The notes under the pieces are model-generated. The model worked only from the letters and a program-made list of their open reading frames with translations, made no database searches and was not told where the DNA came from. This document shows positions 1-8,173 of a DNA stretch of 56,778 bases, in pieces (position 1 is the first letter of the stretch; every line of letters starts with the position of its first letter). Both the position numbers and the translations under genes were made by a program. The DNA is from a virus: positions 1 to 56,778 of the IMG/VR virus record IMGVR_UViG_3300020027_000010. The stretch is one strand, 5' to 3'.

Positions 1-2
1 CA

Positions 3-392
3 ATGGATTTTGGGCCTTTCTTTAACGGGATCGGCGGGTCGAATATGTGTATGTGCTATGTGAGTCCTGTAACACCTAGCCCAGCTGCTATCTTAAACGC
101 TGGCTCCGGCTCTGGACTAAACACAAACATGATCACTGATGCTTTTATCATCATTCGTGCGCTGTTCAATGGAGCCTCTTCTAAACTTATTATCAACAAT
201 ACAGCGCCTTTAACCGCCAATCCAGGAACGGCAAACCCCGGAGGCATCACGCTGGCATCAAGTGTAGGGGTAGGCTACGGAGGTAGTCACTCGACTATAG
301 AAATCAAAGAAGTTATTATACGAAAGGTGTCCGACAGCGCACCGAACGAAACAACGATTTACAACTACCTGGCAACAAAGTATTCCATTTAA
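3..392 (+). CDS. C-terminal half of jelly-roll (LamG-like) tail protein, 5' truncated by window start
   Basis: The reading frame is open from the window edge, so the first Met at base 3 is probably internal. The 129 residues have the glycine-rich beta-strand pattern and the closing segment (IEIKEVIIRK, then TIYNYLATKYSI) I associate with concanavalin-like jelly-roll domains of Bacteroidota phage tail proteins. No signal peptide or membrane segment is seen. It directly precedes a beta-helix gene, overlapping it by one base. The N-terminal half of the same kind of protein is cut by the other end of the window (56480 onward), so the two are probably one gene in a circular genome. A role in host-surface binding is inference. 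Confidence 0.6.
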   Translation: MDFGPFFNGIGGSNMCMCYVSPVTPSPAAILNAGSGSGLNTNMITDAFIIIRALFNGASSKLIINNTAPLTANPGTANPGGITLASSVGVGYGGSHSTIEIKEVIIRKVSDSAPNETTIYNYLATKYSI

Positions 393-2362
393 TGTTTAAA
401 CTGCTCCTCATATTATTTCCTTTCACCTTGAACGCTACCACCTATTATGTAAAAGCATCGGGCGGCACCGGTTCGGGGTTAAACGACGCGAATGCGTGGA
501 GCCTGGCGAAGCTGAATGCGACAGGCTTAAATTACGGCGATAGTGTTTTATTTAAAAGAGGAGATGCATTCACCGGAACGCTGACACCAATAAGCAACGG
601 GATCAATTACGCGGCTTATGGATCGGGATCGAATCCGCTTTTATCCGGATTTACTACTCTATCATCATGGACATTAAGCAGCGGGAATGTATATTATGCC
701 TCCCTCGATGTTCCCCGGCTTAATGTTGTCACTCTTGATGGAGTTATCAAACCAATGGGCCGCTATCCGAACGCAGGGTATCTGACTTATACTTCTCATT
801 CAAATAACGCCTCAATAACCGGAACGACAGTCGGAGCAATTCCTTTTAATCCGGCAGGAGGTGAAGTAGTGATCCGCAAACGTCGGTGGATTCTGGACAG
901 ACACCCAATCACGTCGAGGTCCAGCAATACCCTGAATATAACGACCAGTACGGATTACGGACAAAACAACTTATATACACCCGTAGACGGGAATGGTTAC
1001 TTCATACAAAACTCATTAAGTACGCTGGATCAGGAAGGCGAATGGTTTTACGATACCACGGCCAATCGGTTGTACATGCACTTCGGCGCTGGGACACCTT
1101 CAGGCGGAACGGTAAAGGCCGGATCGGTGGATAGAAACGTCTATTTGAACTATTGGACTGACATATCCTTTACTAGTCTGGATTTTGAAGGCGCAAACAT
1201 TTGGGGGGTCTACACCATCGGAACCAGTAACATCACTTACACAAACTGCAATTTCACTCAGCAGGGCGGCGATGGATTTTGGGGCAGCTACTTAAACAAT
1301 GTCGATCTGATAGGCTGCACGTTTAACGACTGTCTTAATAACGGAATATATGTAGAGCAGGAAGGTGACGATATGATCTTTGACAGTATTTATGTGCGCA
1401 GTTCCGGTCAGATTGCCGGGGCTTCCCGGTCAGGGGACGGCTACATGGAAGGCATCTTTGTGAAAGGAGATACCGTTTCTATTACAAGATGCAGGGTTAT
1501 CAACAGCGGATATATCGGTATCAACTTCGAGGGAAATGAAGTGCTTGTTAAGAATAATTTCGTTGATTCCTTCTCCAATATAAAAGACGATGGAGCCGGG
1601 ATATACAGTTATACGGGGCCAAGCGGAGGAGCAAACACAAACCGCGTGATCTCCCAGAATATTATTTTGCACGGGATCGGATCATTTGTGGGGGCCGAAG
1701 CCTATTACTGGGAACCCTACGGCAAAGCAGCGGGAATCTATCTGGATGATTACGCAGGGTTTACTACGGTAGACAGCAATATTATCGCTCATGGATCATG
1801 GCATGGCATCGTACTGCACAACGCCTCAAATAATTCGATAACCCATAATATCGTTTTTGATTTCGATTCTCAGTTAGGACTCCTGCAAGACTTCACTAAC
1901 GGAGTTAGGAACAATACTATTTCCAACAACACTTTCATAGCAAGATCAGCAGATCAGGACGCTATGTACCTGGAAACTTTTGTGAGCGATAACGTCAACA
2001 ATTTCGGGGCGTTCAATAATAATGTATATGCCCGGCCAATAGACGATAACCTGACTATCCAGGTGAACAATTCTTACGGCGGCGGTAGCGGGGCGACCGA
2101 TTACACTTTGGCGACATGGAAATCCACTTTTTCTGAGGATGCCGCTTCGGTGAAATCCAGCGTAACGGCCGTGGATGCCGACAAGTTTAGGATCGATTAC
2201 AACGCAACTCCCTCACAGATTACGATTGATTATAAGACAACCTTTTACAAGGACGTAAAGGGCACGGCCTTCGACAAAACGAAGGTATTGCCACCGTTTA
2301 GTGCGGCAATTGGCATCAAAAAAGGTATCAGAATTTTCGGCAAAACAGTAATAATGCTTTGA
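392..2362 (+). CDS. Right-handed parallel beta-helix protein with N-terminal signal-like segment
   Basis: 656 residues. Residues 1-15 (MFKLLLILFPFTLNA) look like a Sec signal peptide, followed by TTYYVKASGGTGSG, a start typical of secreted Bacteroidota beta-helix proteins. Residues about 260-560 show repeated short strands with regularly spaced Asn, Gly, Ile and Val (SNITYTNCNF, NGIYVEQEG, GIYLDDYAG, HGIVLHNASNNSI), the pattern of pectate-lyase-like right-handed helices. It lies in a run of fibre genes after the jelly-roll protein and before small tail genes. Likely a tailspike or polysaccharide-degrading adhesin. A cleavable signal is odd for a virion protein and may mean capture from a host gene. 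I cannot identify catalytic residues. Confidence 0.75.
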   Translation: MFKLLLILFPFTLNATTYYVKASGGTGSGLNDANAWSLAKLNATGLNYGDSVLFKRGDAFTGTLTPISNGINYAAYGSGSNPLLSGFTTLSSWTLSSGNVYYASLDVPRLNVVTLDGVIKPMGRYPNAGYLTYTSHSNNASITGTTVGAIPFNPAGGEVVIRKRRWILDRHPITSRSSNTLNITTSTDYGQNNLYTPVDGNGYFIQNSLSTLDQEGEWFYDTTANRLYMHFGAGTPSGGTVKAGSVDRNVYLNYWTDISFTSLDFEGANIWGVYTIGTSNITYTNCNFTQQGGDGFWGSYLNNVDLIGCTFNDCLNNGIYVEQEGDDMIFDSIYVRSSGQIAGASRSGDGYMEGIFVKGDTVSITRCRVINSGYIGINFEGNEVLVKNNFVDSFSNIKDDGAGIYSYTGPSGGANTNRVISQNIILHGIGSFVGAEAYYWEPYGKAAGIYLDDYAGFTTVDSNIIAHGSWHGIVLHNASNNSITHNIVFDFDSQLGLLQDFTNGVRNNTISNNTFIARSADQDAMYLETFVSDNVNNFGAFNNNVYARPIDDNLTIQVNNSYGGGSGATDYTLATWKSTFSEDAASVKSSVTAVDADKFRIDYNATPSQITIDYKTTFYKDVKGTAFDKTKVLPPFSAAIGIKKGIRIFGKTVIML

Positions 2363-2380
2363 TTAACTAAATCGATCCCA

Positions 2381-2581
2381 ATGGACGCAACAAAAGTTCT
2401 TCAAGATAAAATCACTCAGCAGCAGGAGGACGCACTCCAGCTGGCCGATATCGATCCGGCTCTAAAGGAAAGGATCCGACTGAAGTACCTGGAATATGCC
2501 AAACTCTTCCCACATATGAAGCGCCATCGCCTTATGAGGAAGGCAGGCGAATTTTTTCACGTCCAATTCAATTTTGAATGA
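2381..2581 (+). CDS. Small hypothetical protein, tail module
   Basis: 66 residues, mostly helical, rich in Gln, Lys and Leu in the first half and basic (KRHRLMRKAGE) in the second. ATG start with an 18-base gap after the beta-helix gene; the stop overlaps the next start by 4 bases (ATGA), suggesting translational coupling. No family recognised. Its place among small genes before a gp10-like protein fits a minor tail or tail-assembly protein, but that is context only. Confidence 0.6.
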   Translation: MDATKVLQDKITQQQEDALQLADIDPALKERIRLKYLEYAKLFPHMKRHRLMRKAGEFFHVQFNFE

Positions 2582-2847
2582 CCGACATGCAAAGGCTGGC
2601 CGCTTCGATCCCGCACGATTACCGCAAGAAAATTCTTTTGGAGTGGCTGCCTAACGTCCGGATCAGCTGGGACTGCAAGGAATTCAAACTGCTGTGGGAA
2701 GCTTACTTCGTGTACATCGAACCTGATGGCCTGAAGATCACCAATTGCCCGAAATGCATGAGTAACGTGATCAAAAACTGGAGAAACCTTTCACCACTCC
2801 TGGCTGCTGAAGAGCAGGAATATAATCTGTTAGAACATCTGTCATGA
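2578..2847 (+). CDS. Small hypothetical protein, tail module
   Basis: 89 residues with a Trp-rich central part (LEWLPNVRISWDCKEF, LLWEAYF) and a CPKC pair near residue 60 (ITNCPKCMSNVIKNW) that could be half of a metal site, although no second Cys pair is present. Overlaps both neighbours by 4 bases. Coupled with the preceding 66-residue gene and the following gp10-like gene. Function unknown. Confidence 0.6.
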   Translation: MTDMQRLAASIPHDYRKKILLEWLPNVRISWDCKEFKLLWEAYFVYIEPDGLKITNCPKCMSNVIKNWRNLSPLLAAEEQEYNLLEHLS

Positions 2848-3347
2848 TTGGAACAGCCACGATACGATCGGTTGAAACTGAATTCACAAAGAACCTGAAA
2901 AAGGAACTGAGGGACCAGGGCCATTATCTCACGGGCGCGCTGGAATCGTCCATCAGAACCAAAACAACGGACAACACCGGTGCAGTGGTTGGCGAAGTCA
3001 CTGCCCTGGACTACATCGATGACCTGGAGACTGGCATCGCAGCATCTCACATCGATCCCAATGATGTATCCTACATCAGAGAGATGGCAGAATATGCCAA
3101 GAAGAGATTTGGGCTCACCAGCGAGAGGCAGGCATTAAAGGCAGGGGTGGCCATCGCTCGAAAGCATGCCCGTGAAGGCATGCCTACCCGAAATTCCTAC
3201 AACTTCAGTTCCACCGGTGAGCGCACTGAAGCCATTCAAACCAGTTATGATGAGCATGCGGACCAATATGATGACCTTATTGAAAATGGCCTTAACCGAG
3301 AGCTGGATACGTACATCGAAAAACAATTCAAAGAAACCCTATTTTAA
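2844..3347 (+). CDS. HK97 gp10-like / neck or tail-completion protein (tentative)
   Basis: 167 residues. The segment GHYLTGALESSIRTKTT around residues 27-43 resembles the 'TGxLxxSI' signature of HK97-gp10-type proteins, which help finish the tail end or connect tail to head. The rest is helical and charged, with no membrane segments. Its stop overlaps the next start by one base. In usual siphoviruses this family lies between head connectors and tail tube; here it sits beside hub-like tail genes, in line with the rearranged order of this genome. The assignment rests on a short motif and context. Confidence 0.45.
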   Translation: MIGTATIRSVETEFTKNLKKELRDQGHYLTGALESSIRTKTTDNTGAVVGEVTALDYIDDLETGIAASHIDPNDVSYIREMAEYAKKRFGLTSERQALKAGVAIARKHAREGMPTRNSYNFSSTGERTEAIQTSYDEHADQYDDLIENGLNRELDTYIEKQFKETLF

Positions 3348-5269
3348 TGCCAGTATCCTCGATTTCCTACCAACCCAATACCGCTCAGCTGCTTGCAGCT
3401 TACCGCCCGATCCGCTTTAAGGTCCTGGCCACTGCCACTGGCGAAGATCCCATTCCACCATTCGTTTCTTGTGACGTGTACATCGAAGATGTGTATTATA
3501 AGTCCCTGATCAGGACTGCCCCCGAAAGCTTTACCGTCGATGACAGTGTCTTCACTTTTGACATTGCCGACGTACTTCAGGAATATATGCAGCCCGATAT
3601 CGCAGCGATCGACAACCGCGATGTTCTGCCCGCACCTCACATGAGCGCAAAGGTGTATTGTAAGTTTCGGGCATCGGGACTGAACGTTGATGGCTTCACC
3701 GTGGAGGAACCAACCAAACCCATCCAGGCAACAAAGTTCACCCCTGCTGTCGCTGGTACCGGAACTACGTCCAACACTTTCTTTGCAATAAATTCAGTTC
3801 TTCAGCAGGAGGATAATCAAAATCTGGCATCTCACCTCAATGCATACAAGCAGGGAGGCTGGGACAGTAATGCTTACCCGCTCTCACATCGCAACCGATA
3901 TTTCATCTGTCCTGGCGACAGCGATCACTACCCGGTCATCTATCGCGGCGACTGCCTGTCTGCAGACCTGGTGCTCAATTACAAATTGAAGGGCTCCAAT
4001 GTCTTCCAAACTGCCACTGCCGAGGACTATAATGCTTGTGAACCGATCGGCTTTAGTACACCGGCGGTGAACGGCAAGGAAGTGACGATCACCCTTGACG
4101 ATCCCGTTCCTGCCGGCCATAAGATCCTGGTGCGTTATAAAAAACAGGTCGACATCAATGCCTACTGGATCGAAGCTGCATATACGACGCAAACAATTGT
4201 CTTCAGGATTCCCCTGGGTGTTCGTTTCATATTCTTCGGTGACTACACCCTTGAAGTCATTCACTTTTGCAGCGATTGCAATCATGCCGATGCGGTGACA
4301 GACGAATTCACGATCGGCAACACGCCGGCAGACCGGGAATGGAGAGGTGTCAATCCATACTGTCTTCAGCAAACTTTCGAAGACCCCATATACATCACGC
4401 TGGAACTTCGAAACCAGGAGAGTGACACAACATACTTTCCCAACCAGTCGACTCCTTATGTGAAAAATGTGTTCACCACAGCTGACCTGTATGCGAAGTT
4501 CTTCAGCGATGCTTCACATCTTAGCCCACTGGATTTCACTCAAGCTGACCTGACCATCTATCTCAAAAAGCACGAACAAAGGATCGACAACAATTCAGGA
4601 GGCACGTACGGCAGGGAAATCGAAAACATTCAGGGGTTCACGGTGGATGCAGATGGTGTCGAGGTGTTACTTGGCCAGGTGACAACCAGGTCAGAGAATT
4701 ACCAATACAACAGCTATCCCACTGTCGCGTCCTCTTCTGATGGCACTTTCACCTTCACGCCTTACCCAACTCATATACTCACTGGTGGAAACACCGGGCA
4801 ACGGGGATTCACGGACCTCCAGGAATTTAACGTCGAGACAAATGGTCCGATTCCAGGAACCACCAAACCCAATGATCCGGAGGATGATGATTACATCGCA
4901 CCGGCTGGGAGCGCTCAGTGTCCTGCAGGACCAAATCAGACGACAACGACCTATGGATATGGTTTGCAGATAGCAAAAGTTGAATATGGATACAGTGGAC
5001 AATTTGTGTATCCGGAGACTGTAAGTAATACTGGTGGCGGTGGATACACCTATGTCTTGCCTCTTCCGAAATCAACAAACATCACCCTGGCCGTGAAGGC
5101 AAAGACCCTTGATGCCGGCAATACGTCTGGTTTTGTGAAGGTGCGCGTGACTTATGTAAACAGCGCTGGCCTTAGCCAAACCCAGGTCTACAACATTCCA
5201 AATAATATCGAAACCGGGATACCTGGAACCTTTCAGAACATAAGCAATGTCAACATAAGCAATTACTAA
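3347..5269 (+). CDS. Large tail structural protein
   Basis: 640 residues, beta-rich, with no signal peptide or membrane segment. The N-terminus (LLAAYRPIRFKVLAT, CDVYIEDVYYKSL, FDIADVLQEYMQ) matches a pattern I associate with virion proteins of Bacteroidota phages placed next to tail hub genes. Several Cys residues (CSDC near 320) could bind metal or form disulphides. The C-terminal part has Ig-like strand patterns. The gene is in a tight run with 5271 and 5843 and upstream of the tape measure, so a baseplate or distal-tail role is likely; the exact function is not established. Confidence 0.65.
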   Translation: MPVSSISYQPNTAQLLAAYRPIRFKVLATATGEDPIPPFVSCDVYIEDVYYKSLIRTAPESFTVDDSVFTFDIADVLQEYMQPDIAAIDNRDVLPAPHMSAKVYCKFRASGLNVDGFTVEEPTKPIQATKFTPAVAGTGTTSNTFFAINSVLQQEDNQNLASHLNAYKQGGWDSNAYPLSHRNRYFICPGDSDHYPVIYRGDCLSADLVLNYKLKGSNVFQTATAEDYNACEPIGFSTPAVNGKEVTITLDDPVPAGHKILVRYKKQVDINAYWIEAAYTTQTIVFRIPLGVRFIFFGDYTLEVIHFCSDCNHADAVTDEFTIGNTPADREWRGVNPYCLQQTFEDPIYITLELRNQESDTTYFPNQSTPYVKNVFTTADLYAKFFSDASHLSPLDFTQADLTIYLKKHEQRIDNNSGGTYGREIENIQGFTVDADGVEVLLGQVTTRSENYQYNSYPTVASSSDGTFTFTPYPTHILTGGNTGQRGFTDLQEFNVETNGPIPGTTKPNDPEDDDYIAPAGSAQCPAGPNQTTTTYGYGLQIAKVEYGYSGQFVYPETVSNTGGGGYTYVLPLPKSTNITLAVKAKTLDAGNTSGFVKVRVTYVNSAGLSQTQVYNIPNNIETGIPGTFQNISNVNISNY

Positions 5270-5270
5270 C

Positions 5271-5843
5271 ATGATCACGTTCCACATACCAGCAGGCCCG
5301 ATGAATCTGGCAACACTCTTTCCAGGGATTGATTTCACCAGAGTGGAAGAATATTATCTGGAGCTAAAGGACCAAGAAGATGACAGCGTGATCCTTACGA
5401 CGCCTTCTTTCAAAAAAGGTTGCTGCTGTAATGAAGACCAGATCCGGATATTCTTTGTCAACTACCTGGGAGGTATTGATGCTGTCAATTTTAAGATCAT
5501 CGCTGAGGAAACAGGTGTCGTAAGTGACAACTGGAAACGGCCACTGAAAGCACCCATGGAAAAGTGGGACGGTGGCATTCAGCGATTCAATGTGACCAGC
5601 AATGAAACCATCACGGCAGAAAATACCTGCTATCAGGAAGAGGATAATCCCTGGCTTAAAGAACTCCTGGGTTCTCCCAATGCCTGGGTTCAGTGGCTGG
5701 GCACTCAGGGCCAGGATGATGACTATATACCGATCGTCATTCGGGATGGCAACTTCCTGACCCGAAAGAATGAGGAACGATACAACAATGTTCTGCAGAT
5801 ACAATTTGTCTATGCGAACGAAAACCTCATCCTGCGTAACTAA
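5271..5843 (+). CDS. Tail/baseplate-associated protein
   Basis: 190 residues, starting one base after the previous stop, and its stop shares a base with the next ATG (TAATG), so the three tail genes are coupled. It contains an unusual Cys triplet (KKGCCCNED near residue 48) and Trp-rich acidic stretches (EDNPWLKELLG, AWVQWLGTQGQDDD). No domain recognised. Its place between the 640- and 776-residue proteins before the tape measure suggests a distal tail or adaptor role. Confidence 0.6.
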   Translation: MITFHIPAGPMNLATLFPGIDFTRVEEYYLELKDQEDDSVILTTPSFKKGCCCNEDQIRIFFVNYLGGIDAVNFKIIAEETGVVSDNWKRPLKAPMEKWDGGIQRFNVTSNETITAENTCYQEEDNPWLKELLGSPNAWVQWLGTQGQDDDYIPIVIRDGNFLTRKNEERYNNVLQIQFVYANENLILRN

Positions 5844-8173
5844 TGCCAAGACCCAACTACATATCGCTGATCATCGACGGACAGAAGGCAGATCTGGATC
5901 CTGCCGGCCAGGTCCCCACTGTGAGTTATGCTACCGAGGACGAGGAAGACTTTGAAGTGAAGAAATCCGCTGACAGCTTCAATATTGAGCTTCCTGGAAC
6001 GCTGATCAATGATCAGATCCACAACACCAGGCACAATGCTTCGGTAGTTGACAATTCTATCAGCAGCGCTTTCGATGGTTTCCGGCCTTGTACATACATC
6101 GCCAACGGGATGGAAATTCTGATCGGGAAGTATCTCACGCAATCCGTAGTCAAACAGAATGGCCGGCCGGTGAAATACCGCGGGAAGATCTATGGCCTGA
6201 ATGGCGACTGGGTAATTGACCTGAAAGAAAAAACGCTTTTCGATTTCGTGAATCCACGTAAGCACCCATTCACGGTGCAAACCATCATCGGATCCTGGAG
6301 CTATGATGGCCGTAGTGAAGCAAAGGATTACGTTTATGCACCGGTCAGGTACCTGAACCCATTTGGGGATGTCCCAGAACCGACCGAAGAAGATCCTGAG
6401 CCCAGAGCTGATGATCGCAATGTCACACTCAATGACTTGAAGCCTGCAATCAGTCCGTACTGGATCCTTTACCGTGGATTTAAAAGCGCTGGATACAGGA
6501 TAGTTTCCAACTTCATGGATACTGATTTTTACCGGCGCGGGGTGATGCCATGGACCTGGGGAGGATTCGATTACGTCGATGACACCCGATGGGAACCGTT
6601 GAAATTCCTGGCATCTGGGAAAGAGGTCCGATTGGAAGGTGATCATAATGACACTTTCATCGACAATGAAATGGTAGCTGATGGATCGATCGAGGGCACC
6701 TATGACAACAATGGGTTATTCTCTTATACCGATGCGGGATCTGTCCTGCCCTATATGTCCATCTTCAGGTATCCAACAACACCGGCGGAACTCAACCTGG
6801 GTAAGATTCACATTAGTTTATCCATCACCGTGAATTATGATTACAAGATTGTTCAGGACAACAGTGATGCGAACCTGGGAGTGTTCTGGTACAAGAACGG
6901 CGCGCTGATTTATACAGACATGATCTTCGGCATGAATGGCAGTGGCGCCATCAATCCAGCAGTAGGCTCAGGATCTCATGAAAGTTTCTACGAGGATGAT
7001 ATCAACCCTGGTGACTATATCGGCGTAAGGGTCAGGATCCGCACCTTCCAGTCCACTTTCGGTTTTGCGCGAGTCACTGCCGGCGTCGAGTCCTTTACGC
7101 TCAATTATGTGAAGCTGACCGACGGCGCTGATGTGGCCATGATCAATTATCCGAAATTCAAAAAATACAACTGGCTGGATCTGCTGCGTGGAGAAATCGA
7201 TCTATTCGACCTGCAGATCAACACAGATCCCATTCGAAAGGAAGTCTACATCGAGCCAACCCATGCCTATCAAATCAATGGCCAACCTGGTACCGGCTTC
7301 TACAACCGGCAGCAGTTGGACTGGACCATGAAGCAGGATCTCAGCAAGGAAACTGAACTGGAGCTCTACAGTGATCACGAGCGGGAGTTCACTTTCAAAT
7401 TCAAGGATGATACGAATGACGGCGGTCTCAAAAAAGTGCAGGACCGTAACCAAATCACTATAGGTCAGGCAAAGTTTGTTCTTCCCGACAGATTCAAAAC
7501 TGACAAAAAACAAAAGGAGAACCGGTTTTATTCTCCGCTCATGCATTACACCCATGAGGAATTTAAAAGCATCACCGGACTATCTCCGCAGTTGATCGCT
7601 CTGATCCCTGAAAATATTTCCAACACATCCGGATCTGAATCTGAGAACACGTACGAGCCAAAGCGAGCCTGGTATAAAGGAAATATTTCCGGCGTTGGTG
7701 GATGGAAATTTGACGGCATTGAAAGAACGACGCTACCCTTCATGTTCGCTGTTAATTACAAGCCGGGTGGGGAGAATGATCCGGTGCTGTCATACTCTGA
7801 CCAGCTGGTCGGTGGTATCGTCGCAAAGGGACTGCTAAAGAAGTTCTTTCTCCAGCGGATGGCGATCCTAAGACACGGGCGCCGGTACAACCCAGCATAT
7901 TTCATGCTCAACAACAATGACGTGGCCAACTTTCTTCACCGGGAATCCATTGTCGTTGATGACATCGAGTACATCCTGACCTCGATCAAAGATTTCAATC
8001 CTGTGGAGCCGGAAAGCACCGCATGTGTGATGTGGATGTTCTCTCCAGTCACGGTGAAGGACGGCGAAAACACCTACCCATCTCTACAGAGCATTCAGAC
8101 CGGAATATCCACCAGCTCGCTGGACATCAAGTATTGGGCACAACTTCTATTAACCACCGACATACCCAAATAA
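5843..8173 (+). CDS. Tail hub / baseplate protein
   Basis: 776 residues. The N-terminal half (YISLIIDGQKADL, FNIELPGTL, YRGKIYGLNGDW) looks like a beta-barrel hub domain; the middle (DYVYAPVRYLNPF, PYWILYRGFKSAGY) is of a type found in large tail proteins of Bacteroidota phages; a jelly-roll-like insert covers about residues 270-430. No catalytic motif or signal peptide was found. Its TAA overlaps the tape-measure ATG. In other siphoviruses the hub follows the tape measure; here it precedes it. The hub assignment is inferred from size and context. Confidence 0.6.
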   Translation: MPRPNYISLIIDGQKADLDPAGQVPTVSYATEDEEDFEVKKSADSFNIELPGTLINDQIHNTRHNASVVDNSISSAFDGFRPCTYIANGMEILIGKYLTQSVVKQNGRPVKYRGKIYGLNGDWVIDLKEKTLFDFVNPRKHPFTVQTIIGSWSYDGRSEAKDYVYAPVRYLNPFGDVPEPTEEDPEPRADDRNVTLNDLKPAISPYWILYRGFKSAGYRIVSNFMDTDFYRRGVMPWTWGGFDYVDDTRWEPLKFLASGKEVRLEGDHNDTFIDNEMVADGSIEGTYDNNGLFSYTDAGSVLPYMSIFRYPTTPAELNLGKIHISLSITVNYDYKIVQDNSDANLGVFWYKNGALIYTDMIFGMNGSGAINPAVGSGSHESFYEDDINPGDYIGVRVRIRTFQSTFGFARVTAGVESFTLNYVKLTDGADVAMINYPKFKKYNWLDLLRGEIDLFDLQINTDPIRKEVYIEPTHAYQINGQPGTGFYNRQQLDWTMKQDLSKETELELYSDHEREFTFKFKDDTNDGGLKKVQDRNQITIGQAKFVLPDRFKTDKKQKENRFYSPLMHYTHEEFKSITGLSPQLIALIPENISNTSGSESENTYEPKRAWYKGNISGVGGWKFDGIERTTLPFMFAVNYKPGGENDPVLSYSDQLVGGIVAKGLLKKFFLQRMAILRHGRRYNPAYFMLNNNDVANFLHRESIVVDDIEYILTSIKDFNPVEPESTACVMWMFSPVTVKDGENTYPSLQSIQTGISTSSLDIKYWAQLLLTTDIPK

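Noticed and set aside
5840-6646. Long minus-strand reading frame of 268 codons
   Set aside because: It lies wholly opposite the well-supported 776-residue tail gene, has Arg/Pro/Ser-biased composition and no domain, and reads as a shadow frame.
8023-8172. Upstream start extending the tape measure by 50 codons
   Set aside because: It would lie inside the end of the hub gene; the ATG at 8173 overlaps the hub stop in the usual coupled manner.
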